Of a DNA stretch of 21,273 nt, positions 7,108-14,946 are shown in pieces (positions within the stretch are counted from its first letter, which is position 1; each line of letters starts with the position of its first letter). The DNA is from Solirubrobacterales bacterium (GTDB taxonomy: Bacteria; Actinomycetota; Thermoleophilia; Solirubrobacterales; Solirubrobacteraceae), in assembly GCA_025963955.1 (NCBI GenBank), contig JAOPZU010000418.1, positions 1-21,273 on the forward strand. The letters run 5' to 3'. The notes beneath the pieces were generated by a model. It worked only from the letters and a program-made list of their open reading frames with translations, had not been told where the DNA came from and made no database searches. The position numbers and the translations under genes are program-made.

Positions 7108-7164
7108 GTGAGCGGCGCGCGCGACAGCTTCGTGGGGTTCGAGGGCCGGCAGCACGATGCCTGA
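7108..7164 (+). CDS. Possible 18-residue leaderless leader ORF overlapping the LLM start
   Basis: GTG 7108 opens an 18-codon frame (VSGARDSFVGFEGRQHDA) that stops with TGA at 7162-7164, five bases inside the LLM gene, whose ATG is at 7157. It begins 7 bases after a TAGGTT hexamer, so it could be translated from a leaderless mRNA, with ribosomes then re-initiating at 7157. It could equally be chance in a 71-base gap; the peptide resembles nothing I know. Confidence 0.28.
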   Translation: MSGARDSFVGFEGRQHDA

Positions 7165-8095
7165 GATTCGCTGGGGGCTGACCGTCCCGTTCACCGGGGT
7201 GCCGCTCGCGCAGCACGCCGACCTCTACCGCGCCGCCGAGGCCGCGGGATACGACGACCTGTGGACGGGCGAGACCGCGGGCGCCGACGGCTTCACGCCG
7301 CTCGTGCTCGCGGCGGCCGTGACCGACCGCGTCCGCCTCGGGACCGGGATCGTCAACCCCTTCACCCGCGGGCCCGCGGTCCTGGCGCAGCACGCGGCGG
7401 CACTCGCGGACCTCAGCGAGGGCCGCTTCGTCCTCGGGCTCGGCTCGTCCTCCGACGTCATCGTCGAGCGCTGGAACGGCGTGCCGTTCGTCAAGCCGCT
7501 GTCGCAGGTGCGCGAAGCGGTGGAGCGGCTGCGGCCGGTGCTGCGCGGGGAACGGGGCCTCGGCGGGTTCCGGCTCGAGGTCGCGCCGGCGCACGAGATC
7601 CCCATCGTGCTGGCGGCGTTGCGGGGCAAGATGCTCGGTCTGGCCGCGGAGGTCGCGGACGGCGCCTTCACGAACTGGCTGCCGGTGAGCGGGGCGCGGC
7701 AGGTGGCGGACGCGTTCGGCGCGCCCGAGAAGGAGCTCGTCTGCCGCTTCTTCTGCATCCCGAAGCCCGAGGCGGAGGCGATGCCGCTGGCCAAGTGGAT
7801 GTTCTGCGCGTACGGGACGGTGCCCGTCTACACCGAGTTCTTCCGCTGGCTCGGCTTCGGGGAGCAGATCGACCCGGTGGCCGAGGCCTGGCACGGCGGG
7901 GACCGCCCCCGGGCACTGGAGCTCGTGGACGAGGACCTGATGCGCGAGATCTTCCTGTTCGGCGACGAGGCCGGGATGCGCGAGCGGCTCACCGCGTTCG
8001 CCGAGGGCGGCGTCACGACGTTCGTCCTCACGCCGATCACCGAGCCCGCGGACCTGCCGCGGATGATCGACGCGCTGGCCGGCGCGCGGCCCTGA
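7157..8095 (+). CDS. LLM-class flavin- or F420-dependent oxidoreductase
   Basis: A 312-residue protein of the bacterial luciferase-like superfamily, a TIM barrel that uses FMN or F420. Typical elements are present: AAEAAGYDDLWTGE (about 26-39, strand 2 and its loop), TDRVRLGTGIVNPFTRGPAVLAQ (55-77), LSEGRFVLGLGSS (84-96), and IPIVLAALRGKMLGLAAEVADG near the middle, the cofactor phosphate-binding side in F420-type members. Methylenetetrahydromethanopterin reductase-like F420 enzymes are the closest pattern I recognise, but substrate and cofactor are unproven. ATG 7157 gives the expected short lead-in to strand 1 (IRWGLTVPF). GAGGG 11 bases upstream may be a weak ribosome site. It precedes the sugar operon by 135 bases with its own promoter between, so it is probably a separate unit. 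Confidence 0.87.
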   Translation: MPEIRWGLTVPFTGVPLAQHADLYRAAEAAGYDDLWTGETAGADGFTPLVLAAAVTDRVRLGTGIVNPFTRGPAVLAQHAAALADLSEGRFVLGLGSSSDVIVERWNGVPFVKPLSQVREAVERLRPVLRGERGLGGFRLEVAPAHEIPIVLAALRGKMLGLAAEVADGAFTNWLPVSGARQVADAFGAPEKELVCRFFCIPKPEAEAMPLAKWMFCAYGTVPVYTEFFRWLGFGEQIDPVAEAWHGGDRPRALELVDEDLMREIFLFGDEAGMRERLTAFAEGGVTTFVLTPITEPADLPRMIDALAGARP

Positions 8096-8184
8096 GGGGG
8101 CCCGTGGCGCGCCGGCGTGGCCGCCGTCGACCCGGCTCGGGCGGGAACCCGTCGCAGCGGATCCTCACGAGCCGCCGCGGGCGT

Positions 8185-8202
8185 GTGTCTAGGATCGGAC
8201 AC
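8185..8202 (+). promoter_or_regulatory. Promoter of the sugar-phosphate operon with inverted repeat across the -10
   Basis: TAGGAT (8190-8195) is a good -10 hexamer and places the transcription start near 8202. It lies within the inverted repeat GTGTC-N8-GACAC (8185-8189 and 8198-8202), so a protein bound there would block polymerase. The -35 region is weak (around 8166-8172). The leader would be about 28 bases long and end in the ribosome site at 8222-8226. Confidence 0.5.
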
Positions 8203-8221
8203 CGGGTAACCCAGAGACATC

Positions 8222-8226
8222 GGAGG
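8222..8226 (+). promoter_or_regulatory. Ribosome binding site GGAGG that fixes the TTG start of glk
   Basis: GGAGG ends four bases before TTG 8231, near-ideal spacing. No ATG or GTG in that frame lies between it and the conserved DIGGTK motif, so the rare TTG codon is accepted as the start. Confidence 0.75.
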
Positions 8227-8230
8227 ACCG

Positions 8231-9166
8231 TTGGCGCAGCGCTGCATCGGAGTGGACATCGGCGGCACGAAGATCGCCACCGCCGTCCTGGACGGCGCCG
8301 ACCTCTCCACCCCGAAGGCGGTTCCGACCGAGACGGGGTCCACCGGAGCGCTGCTGGAGCAGCTGACGCGGGCGATCCGCGAGGCCGCCGACGGCGACGA
8401 GCACGCACTCGTCGGCATCGGCTGCCCGTCCGTCATCGACTTTGCGACCGGCACCGCCCGCTCGTCGGTGAACATCCCGCTGCAGGGTGTCGCACTGCGG
8501 CAGGAGCTCGGCGAGCGGACCGGCCTGGAGGTCGTCGTCGACAACGACGCCACGGTCGCCGCGCTAGCCGAGGCCACGGACGACGCCACGGGCGAGGTGG
8601 TCGTCGACTCGCTGGTGATGCTGACCGTCGGCACCGGCGTCGGCGGCGGCATCATCATCGGCGGGCGCATCTACCGCGGGGCGACGGGTGCGGCCGCCGA
8701 GCTCGGCCACATGATCATCGCGGGGGACCTCAGGCGCGGTGCCCCCGCCGGCCAAAAGCGGTTCCCGCAGCCCGCGTCCCTGGAGGCGCTCGCCGCCGGG
8801 CGCGTCCTCGACGCCCTCGGCCTCGAGCACGGCTACGCGGACGGCCCGGCCGTCGTGACCGCCGCCCGCGCCGGCCGGCAGGACGCGATCGACGCGCTCG
8901 CGCTGCTCGGCGCCCGGCTGGGCGTCGGCATCGCGAACCTCATCAACATCTTCGATCCGCAGGAGGTTGTGGTCGGTGGCGGCGCCGGGTCGGCCGCGGG
9001 CGACTTCGTCCTGCAGCCGGCGATCGCCGCGGCGTGGCCGCTCGTCCTGCCCGGGATCGGCACCGCCACCACGATCCGCCTGGCGCGTCACGCCGGTGGT
9101 GCCGGCGTCCTCGGCGCCGCGCTGCTGGCCCGCACCGAGATCGGCGGGACGGTGCCCGCGGCATGA
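8231..9166 (+). CDS. glk: ROK-family glucokinase lacking the usual zinc motif
   Basis: A 311-residue sugar kinase that probably phosphorylates glucose to glucose 6-phosphate in the cytoplasm. DIGGTK (9-14) is the ATP phosphate loop. VVVDNDATVAALAE (101-114) holds the catalytic Asp (D106). LTVGTGVGGGIIIGGRIYRG (131-150) and AAAELGHM (154-161) are glucokinase ROK motifs, with E157 and H160 at sugar- and zinc-binding positions. Where ROK proteins carry CxCGxxGCxE, this one has GAPAGQKRFPQPASLEAL (170-187) with no cysteine, although the frame and the following LEALAAG are intact. Polyphosphate glucokinases also lack that motif, but other sequence features here are ATP-glucokinase-like. It is the first gene of a seven-gene operon, starts with TTG after a strong GGAGG, and overlaps rpiB by ATGA. 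Confidence 0.88.
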   Translation: MAQRCIGVDIGGTKIATAVLDGADLSTPKAVPTETGSTGALLEQLTRAIREAADGDEHALVGIGCPSVIDFATGTARSSVNIPLQGVALRQELGERTGLEVVVDNDATVAALAEATDDATGEVVVDSLVMLTVGTGVGGGIIIGGRIYRGATGAAAELGHMIIAGDLRRGAPAGQKRFPQPASLEALAAGRVLDALGLEHGYADGPAVVTAARAGRQDAIDALALLGARLGVGIANLINIFDPQEVVVGGGAGSAAGDFVLQPAIAAAWPLVLPGIGTATTIRLARHAGGAGVLGAALLARTEIGGTVPAA

Positions 9167-9642
9167 GCCTGCGGATCGCCCTGGCCTTCGACCACGCAGG
9201 GATCCCGCTGCGGGAGACCGTGACCGCCGCCGCGCGGGCCGCGGGCGCGCAGGTCACCGACCTCGGCAGCTGGGACGACTACCCCCACGCCGCGATCGCC
9301 GCCGGTCGGGCGATCACCACGGGCGACGCCGACCGCGCGATCATCGTCTGCGGCAGCGGTGCCGGCATCGCGGTGGCGGCGGCCAAGCTCGCCGGCATCC
9401 GGGCCTGCTGCGCGCACGACACCTACACCGCCGCCCAGTGCGTCTCGCACGACGACGTCAACGTCCTCTGCCTCGGCGCGCGCGTCGTCGGCGCGGCGCT
9501 GGCGGACGTCCTCGTGCGCGCCTACGTCGGATCCACCTTCAGCGGGGAGGAGCGGCACGTCCGCCGCCTCGGCGAGATCGCCGCGATCGAAGCCTCCCCG
9601 GCCTCCCCACCCTCGATCCCCCCAGGAGTCCCCGCCTCATGA
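9163..9642 (+). CDS. rpiB: Ribose-5-phosphate isomerase B
   Basis: A 159-residue RpiB/LacAB-family enzyme interconverting ribose 5-phosphate and ribulose 5-phosphate. FDHAG (9-13) binds phosphate. CGSGAGIAVAAAK (63-75) contains Cys63, the counterpart of the catalytic base Cys66 of E. coli RpiB; mycobacterial RpiB lacks this cysteine. H96 in SHDDVNVLCLG corresponds to the ring-opening histidine (H99 in E. coli). The C-terminal tail after about residue 145 is Pro/Ser-rich and probably disordered. Both ends overlap neighbours by ATGA, indicating tight translational coupling to glk and tal. The lactose-operon relative LacB is unlikely in this context. Confidence 0.93.
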   Translation: MSLRIALAFDHAGIPLRETVTAAARAAGAQVTDLGSWDDYPHAAIAAGRAITTGDADRAIIVCGSGAGIAVAAAKLAGIRACCAHDTYTAAQCVSHDDVNVLCLGARVVGAALADVLVRAYVGSTFSGEERHVRRLGEIAAIEASPASPPSIPPGVPAS

Positions 9643-10799
9643 GCTCGACCGACACGACCGTCAACCCCCGACTGGCGGCCCTCGCACAAGCCGGCACCGC
9701 CCCCTGGCTCGACCAGATCAGCCGCGGGCTGATCCAGACCGGCGAGCTGGCCTCGATGGTGAAGGAGTTCTCGCTCCGCGGCCTGACCTCCAACCCCGCG
9801 ATCTTCGAGAAGGCGATCCTCGGTGCGGAGGAGTACGACGAGCAGATCGCGCAGCTCGTCGCCGAGGGCAAGGACGCCCGCGAGATCTACCAGGCCATCG
9901 CGATCAAGGACGTCCAGGACGCGGCGGACATCCTGCGGCCCGTCTACGACGAGTCGAACGGGACGGACGGCTTCGTCTCCTTCGAGGTCGACCCGGACCT
10001 CGCGCAGGACGCCGAGAAGACGATCGCGCAGGCCCGGGAGTACTGGCAGCGCGTGGACCGCCCGAACCTGATGATCAAGATCCCGGGCACGCCTGAGGGG
10101 CTCGGGCCGATCGAGACCGCGATCGCCGAGGGCATCAACGTCAACGTCACGCTGCTGTTCTCCGTGGACGCGTACGCGGACGTCGCCGAGGCGTTCATCC
10201 GCGGCCTCGAGCAGCGGGAGGCCGAGAACCAGTCGCTCGACGTGCAGTCCGTCGCGTCCTTCTTCGTCTCGCGCGTGGACTCGGAGGTCGACAAGCGCCT
10301 GGAGGCGCTGGACCAGAAGGAGCTGTCCGGCAAGGCGGGCCTGGCCAACGCCCGCGCCGCCTACCGGAAGTTCCTGGAGATCTTCCACGGCGAGCGCTTC
10401 GCCGAGCTCAAGGCCGCCGGCGCCCCCGTGCAGCGCCCGCTGTGGGCGTCCACCGGGGTGAAGAACCCGGACTACCCGGACACCATGTACGTCGACGGCC
10501 TGGTCGGCCCGGAGACCGTGAACACGATGCCGATGGCGACCGTGAAGGCCGCCGCCGAGCGCGCCGAGGTCGATCCGTCCGCGGAGCCGACGGTGGGGCT
10601 GGACCCCGAGCACGACCTGCTCGCGCTCGGCGGGGCCGGGATCGACATGGACGACGTGACCGCCAAGCTGTTGACGGACGGCATCGCCGCGTTCGTCACC
10701 CCGATGGAGTCGCTGCTGGAGGGCATCGAGAAGAAGCGCAAGGAGGCCGCGGAGGCCGGGGATGCGGACGCGGCCAAGAACGAGGCGGACAACGGATGA
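9639..10799 (+). CDS. tal: Transaldolase
   Basis: A 386-residue transaldolase that moves a dihydroxyacetone unit between sedoheptulose 7-phosphate and glyceraldehyde 3-phosphate. WLDQISR (23-29) contains the conserved D25. GLTSNPAIFEKA (48-59) is a family signature. LMIKIPGT (144-151) carries K147, the Schiff-base lysine. INVNVTLLFS (167-176) and the ASTGVKNPDYPDTMYVDGLVG region complete the active site. It is of the long type (about 370-390 residues) found in actinobacteria and cyanobacteria and in Tal-Pgi fusion proteins. The C-terminus ends in a charged, Ala/Glu-rich helix. Both ends overlap neighbours by ATGA; an AGGAG lies about 11 bases before its ATG inside rpiB. Confidence 0.96.
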   Translation: MSSTDTTVNPRLAALAQAGTAPWLDQISRGLIQTGELASMVKEFSLRGLTSNPAIFEKAILGAEEYDEQIAQLVAEGKDAREIYQAIAIKDVQDAADILRPVYDESNGTDGFVSFEVDPDLAQDAEKTIAQAREYWQRVDRPNLMIKIPGTPEGLGPIETAIAEGINVNVTLLFSVDAYADVAEAFIRGLEQREAENQSLDVQSVASFFVSRVDSEVDKRLEALDQKELSGKAGLANARAAYRKFLEIFHGERFAELKAAGAPVQRPLWASTGVKNPDYPDTMYVDGLVGPETVNTMPMATVKAAAERAEVDPSAEPTVGLDPEHDLLALGGAGIDMDDVTAKLLTDGIAAFVTPMESLLEGIEKKRKEAAEAGDADAAKNEADNG

Positions 10800-12463
10800 T
10801 CAGCCCGGCCCCCGAGAGCATCGAGGCGAACCTCCCGCCCGTCATCGCGGGTGCGGTCGAGGCCCGCCTGCTGACCGCCGCCGAGGACGACGTCCTCGGC
10901 CGCCTGTGGAAGAAGGACCCGACGGTCTTCGGCCCCGCCGACCAGCCCGAGGTCGCGAATCGCCTGGGCTGGCTGGACATCGCAGACCGGCTGAAGCCCG
11001 AGGCCGCCGACCTGGCCGCCTTCGCCGACGAGGTGCGCGGCGACGGCATCCGCGACGTCGTCGTCCTCGGCATGGGCGGCAGCTCGCTCGCGCCCGAGGT
11101 CTTCCGCCGGTCCTTCGGCAGCGCGGAGGGCTTCCCCGCGCTGCACGTCCTGGACTCGACCGACGCGCAGGCGGTCAAGGATGTCGAAGCGGTCACCGAC
11201 CCGGGCGCGACGCTCTACGTCGTCGCCACGAAGTCCGGCGGGACGATCGAGACCCTCTCCGCCTTCGCGCACTTCCACGCGCTGCAGCCGGACGGCCGCC
11301 ACTTCGTCGCGATCACCGACCCGGGCTCCAAGCTCGTCGACCTCGCGCAGGAGCACGGCTTCCGCCGCACCTTCCTCAACGACGAGAACATCGGCGGCCG
11401 CTACAGCGCGCTGTCGTACTTCGGCCTCGTCCCGGCGGCGCTGAGCGGCGTCGACGTCGCCGCGGTGCTGCAGGGCGCGGAGATCGCCGCGGCAGCCTGC
11501 CGGCCGCTGGACACCCAGATCGGCACGGTCGGCCTGTGGCTCGGCGCGACGCTCGGCGAGCTCGCCGCCCACGGCCGCGACAAGCTGACCTTCCTCATCG
11601 ACCCGCCGCTGGACTCCTGGGCGCTGTGGGTCGAGCAGCTCGTGGCGGAATCGACGGGCAAGACGAACCCGCACCCCGACGCCTCCGACAAGCCGACGGG
11701 CATCCTCCCGGTGGCCGACGAGCCGCTCGGCGCGGTGGAGTCCTACGGCGCGGACCGCGTCTTCGTCCACGTGCGCAACGGCGACGAGGGCTCAGACGGG
11801 ACGCACGACGCGCGCCTGCGCGAGCTCGCGGCGGCCGGCCACCCGACGATCATCGCGCACTACTCGGCGGCCGACGCCCCGACCGCGCTCGGGCAGCTGT
11901 TCTTCACCGCCGAGTTCGCGACGGCGATCGCGGGCTGGGTCCTCGGGATCAACCCGTTCGACCAGCCGAACGTGCAGGAGGCGAAGGACAACACGGCCAA
12001 GGCCCTGGAGGCGCGGACGCCCGCGCAGGCCGACGCGCACGACCACGAGCTGCAGGAGCTGCTGCGCGACGCCGGCCCGCCGTCCTACGTCGCGATCATG
12101 GGGTACGTCGCGCCGTCGGAGGCGTTCGACGAGGCGATCAGCGAGCTGCGTGCCGCGATCCGGGACACCACGCAGTCGACGACGACGTTCGGTTACGGCC
12201 CGCGCTTCCTGCACTCCACCGGGCAGCTGCACAAGGGCGGCCCGAAGCACGGCCGCTTCCTGCAGCTCTTCCACGCCGCCCCGGAGGACGTGGAGATCCC
12301 CGGGCAGGACTACAGCTTCGAGGTCCTGAAGGCCGCGCAGGCGATCGGGGACCTGGAGACGCTGCGCTCGCACGGGCTGCCGGCCGAGCGCATCACGCTC
12401 GGCGACGACCCGGTCGCCGCCGTCCGCCACCTCACCGAGCGCGTCCGCGCGCTGATCGCCTAA
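10796..12463 (+). CDS. pgi: Glucose-6-phosphate isomerase
   Basis: A 555-residue phosphoglucose isomerase interconverting glucose 6-phosphate and fructose 6-phosphate. VLGMGGSSLAPEVF (90-103) and ATKSGGTIET (144-153) are the sugar-isomerase (SIS) phosphate-binding loops. GINPFDQPNVQEAKDNT, late in the protein, and STGQLHKGGP (about 474-483), with the catalytic lysine, match the C-terminal active-site motifs. The N-terminal 75 residues resemble the linker region of the bifunctional Tal-Pgi enzymes known from other bacteria; here the two are separate proteins whose genes overlap by ATGA. It links glucokinase and GlpX products to the oxidative branch encoded next. Confidence 0.95.
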   Translation: MISPAPESIEANLPPVIAGAVEARLLTAAEDDVLGRLWKKDPTVFGPADQPEVANRLGWLDIADRLKPEAADLAAFADEVRGDGIRDVVVLGMGGSSLAPEVFRRSFGSAEGFPALHVLDSTDAQAVKDVEAVTDPGATLYVVATKSGGTIETLSAFAHFHALQPDGRHFVAITDPGSKLVDLAQEHGFRRTFLNDENIGGRYSALSYFGLVPAALSGVDVAAVLQGAEIAAAACRPLDTQIGTVGLWLGATLGELAAHGRDKLTFLIDPPLDSWALWVEQLVAESTGKTNPHPDASDKPTGILPVADEPLGAVESYGADRVFVHVRNGDEGSDGTHDARLRELAAAGHPTIIAHYSAADAPTALGQLFFTAEFATAIAGWVLGINPFDQPNVQEAKDNTAKALEARTPAQADAHDHELQELLRDAGPPSYVAIMGYVAPSEAFDEAISELRAAIRDTTQSTTTFGYGPRFLHSTGQLHKGGPKHGRFLQLFHAAPEDVEIPGQDYSFEVLKAAQAIGDLETLRSHGLPAERITLGDDPVAAVRHLTERVRALIA

Positions 12464-12485
12464 CCAGCAAGGAACAGAACGACAC

Positions 12486-13430
12486 ATGGCACAGATCGGT
12501 TTCGTCGGCCTCGGCCGGATGGGCGGCAACATGGTCGCGCGGATCAAGCGCGACTCCGACCACGACGTCGTCGCGTTCGACCCGGACAAGGGCGCGCGCG
12601 AGAAGGCCAAGGCGGCCGGAGCGCGGCCGGCGACGTCGCTCGCCGACCTGGTCAAGAAGCTCGACGCGCCGCGGACCGTCTGGCTGATGGTGCCGTCCGG
12701 GCAGATCACCCAGGACGCCGTCGACAAGCTCGCCAAGCTGCTGGAGAAGGGCGACACGATCATCGACGGCGGCAATTCCCGCTGGACGGACGACAAGGTG
12801 CGGGCGGCCGACCTGAAGCCGCTCGGGATCCATTACATGGACGTCGGCACCAGCGGCGGCGTGTGGGGCCTGGAGGTCGGCTACTGCATGATGGTCGGCG
12901 GGCCCGACGCCGCCGTGAAGCGCATCGCGCCGATCCTCGACGTCCTCGCCCCGCCGGCGACCGAGAAGCACGGGCCGGGCTGGAACCACTTCGGTCCGGT
13001 CGGCGCCGGCCACTACGTGAAGATGGTCCACAACGGCGTCGAGTACGGGATGATGCAGGCCTACGCGGAGGGCTTCAGCCTCTTCGACGCCTCGGAGTAC
13101 GACCTCGACAACGCGAAGATCGCGCACCTGTGGTCGCAGGGCTCGGTCGTCCGGTCGTGGCTCTGCGAGCTCGCCGCGAACGCCTTCGAGAAGGAGGGCA
13201 ACGATCTGGAGGACATCGCGCCCTTCGTCGAGGACTCGGGTGAGGGTCGCTGGACGATCGAGGACGCGATCGACAAGCGGATCCCGCTGCCGGTCATCAC
13301 CGCGTCGCTCTTCGAGCGCTTCTCCTCCCGCGGGCAGAACGCCTTCGCGGCCAAGGTCAACGCCGCACTGCGCAACCAGTTCGGCGGGCACGCGATCACG
13401 AAGGCCGTCAAGAAGACAACGCCGTCATGA
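12486..13430 (+). CDS. gnd: 6-phosphogluconate dehydrogenase, short decarboxylating type, probably NAD-preferring
   Basis: A 314-residue enzyme of the short 6-phosphogluconate dehydrogenase group, giving ribulose 5-phosphate and CO2. GFVGLGRMGGNM (5-16) is the dinucleotide loop; after strand 2 comes AFDPD (30-34), and the acidic D32 favours NAD+ over NADP+ (inference from Rossmann rules). IIDGGNSRW (92-100), TSGGVWG (122-128) and HYVKMVHNGVEYGMM (176-190) bind substrate, with K179 as the catalytic lysine. The long form (about 470 residues) has an extra domain that is absent here. A 22-base gap separates it from pgi, with AAGGAA as a distant ribosome site; its end overlaps zwf by ATGA. Confidence 0.94.
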   Translation: MAQIGFVGLGRMGGNMVARIKRDSDHDVVAFDPDKGAREKAKAAGARPATSLADLVKKLDAPRTVWLMVPSGQITQDAVDKLAKLLEKGDTIIDGGNSRWTDDKVRAADLKPLGIHYMDVGTSGGVWGLEVGYCMMVGGPDAAVKRIAPILDVLAPPATEKHGPGWNHFGPVGAGHYVKMVHNGVEYGMMQAYAEGFSLFDASEYDLDNAKIAHLWSQGSVVRSWLCELAANAFEKEGNDLEDIAPFVEDSGEGRWTIEDAIDKRIPLPVITASLFERFSSRGQNAFAAKVNAALRNQFGGHAITKAVKKTTPS

Positions 13431-14944
13431 GCGCCGCCGACGCCGAGAACCCGCTGGTCAAGGGCCTGGAGCGGCTCCCGGTCCACCCCACGGTCCTCGT
13501 GATCTTCGGGGCCACCGGGGACCTGGCCAAGCGCAAGCTGCTGCCGGCGCTGTACAACCTCGCCCACGAGGGGGCCCTCCCCGAGCGCTTCCACCTGATC
13601 GGTGTCTCCCGGCGGGACAAGGCGAACGAGGACTTCGCCGGCGAGGCGGACAAGGCCATTCGCTCCTTCAGCCGCCGGGAGCCGGACGACAAGGTGCTCT
13701 CCGCGCTGCTCGCGGAGGTCAAGTACGTCCCCGGGACGTTCGACGACCCGGCCGTCTACACCGCGCTGAAGACCGAGCTCGACGCCTTCGACGCGGCGGC
13801 CGGGCAGCCCCTGAACCGCGCGTTCTACCTGTCGACCGCGCCCGAGTTCTTCCCCGTCATCGTCGAGGCGCTCGGGACGGCTGGGCTGACGGAGTCCGCG
13901 GGCCAGAGCGAGGTCCGGGTCATCATCGAGAAGCCGTTCGGGACGACGCTGGCGGAGGCGCAGGACCTCAACGCGCGGGTGCTCTCGGTGCTCGACGAGT
14001 CCCAGGTCTTCCGCATCGACCACTACCTAGGCAAGGAGACGGTCCAGAACATGCTCGCGTTCCGCTTCGCGAACTCCATGTTCGAGCCGCTCTTCAACCG
14101 CAACTACATCGACAACGTCCAGATCACGGCGGCCGAGGACATCGGGATCGGGACCCGCGCCGGCTACTACGACCACGCGGGGGCGCTGCGCGATCTCGTG
14201 CAGAACCACATGCTCCAGCTGCTGACGCTGCTGTGCATGGAGCCGCCCGTCGACTTCTCCGCCGACGAGGTCCGCAGCGAGAAGGTCAAGGTCCTGCACT
14301 CGATCCGGCCACCGCACCGGGACGAGGTCTTCCGCGCGCAGTACGGCCCGGGCACCGCCGCGGGCGAGGACGTCGCGGGCTACCTGCAGGAGGACGGCGT
14401 CCCGGCCGGGTCGCACACCGAGACGTACGCCGCGCTGCGCCTGCACGTGGAGAACTGGCGCTGGGCCGGGGTCCCGTTCTACCTGCGCACGGGCAAGCGC
14501 CTGGCGCGGAAGGTCACCGAGATCGCGGTGACGTTCAAGCCCGTCCCCCACCTCGCGTTCGGCGAGGAGGGGTCGGTCGGCGTCCGGCCCAACCAGCTGA
14601 TCCTCACGATGCAGCCGAACGAGGGCGTCTCCCTGTCGCTCGGCGCGAAGATCCCGGGCAACCGCATGCGGATCCGCCCGGTGAACATGGAGTTCCTCTA
14701 CGGCACCGCGTTCATGTCGCAGTCGCCCGAGGCCTACGAGCGGCTGATCATGGACGCGATGCGCGGCGACGCGACGCTCTTCACGCGCAACGACGAGGTC
14801 GAGGCGCAGTGGCGCATCTGCGACCCGGTCGTGCGGCGCTGGGAGGACGAACCCGAGCAGCTCGTGCAGTACCCGGCCGGCTCGCAGGGGCCGCCCGAGG
14901 CGAGCGAGCTTTTGCTCGGCGACCACGTCTGGCGGGCGATCTAG
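13427..14944 (+). CDS. zwf: Glucose-6-phosphate dehydrogenase
   Basis: A 505-residue enzyme oxidising glucose 6-phosphate to 6-phosphogluconolactone. IFGATGDLAKRKLLPALYNL (26-45) is the coenzyme fold. SRRDK (61-65) after the second strand puts two arginines where NADP+ phosphate is bound, so NADP+ use is expected. IIEKPFG (166-172) and RIDHYLGKE (196-204) form the catalytic and substrate site, the second being the G6PD signature. Length and motif order are normal. The start overlaps gnd (ATGA) and opcA follows after two bases, as in actinobacteria and cyanobacteria where OpcA assists this enzyme. Confidence 0.97.
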   Translation: MSAADAENPLVKGLERLPVHPTVLVIFGATGDLAKRKLLPALYNLAHEGALPERFHLIGVSRRDKANEDFAGEADKAIRSFSRREPDDKVLSALLAEVKYVPGTFDDPAVYTALKTELDAFDAAAGQPLNRAFYLSTAPEFFPVIVEALGTAGLTESAGQSEVRVIIEKPFGTTLAEAQDLNARVLSVLDESQVFRIDHYLGKETVQNMLAFRFANSMFEPLFNRNYIDNVQITAAEDIGIGTRAGYYDHAGALRDLVQNHMLQLLTLLCMEPPVDFSADEVRSEKVKVLHSIRPPHRDEVFRAQYGPGTAAGEDVAGYLQEDGVPAGSHTETYAALRLHVENWRWAGVPFYLRTGKRLARKVTEIAVTFKPVPHLAFGEEGSVGVRPNQLILTMQPNEGVSLSLGAKIPGNRMRIRPVNMEFLYGTAFMSQSPEAYERLIMDAMRGDATLFTRNDEVEAQWRICDPVVRRWEDEPEQLVQYPAGSQGPPEASELLLGDHVWRAI

Positions 14945-14946
14945 CC

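Noticed and set aside
7157..8095. LLM protein as F420-dependent glucose-6-phosphate dehydrogenase, suggested by the glucose operon next door
   Set aside because: Its N-terminal and loop motifs do not resemble mycobacterial Fgd, and a separate promoter lies between it and the operon.
8231..9166. Polyphosphate glucokinase
   Set aside because: It shares only the missing zinc cysteines; the DIGGTK loop, VDNDATVAALAE and GVGGGIIIGGRIYRGA stretches are of the ATP-glucokinase ROK type.
12432..13391. Minus-strand open frame of 319 codons opposite gnd
   Set aside because: It is the complement of a strongly supported gene and has no recognisable motifs.
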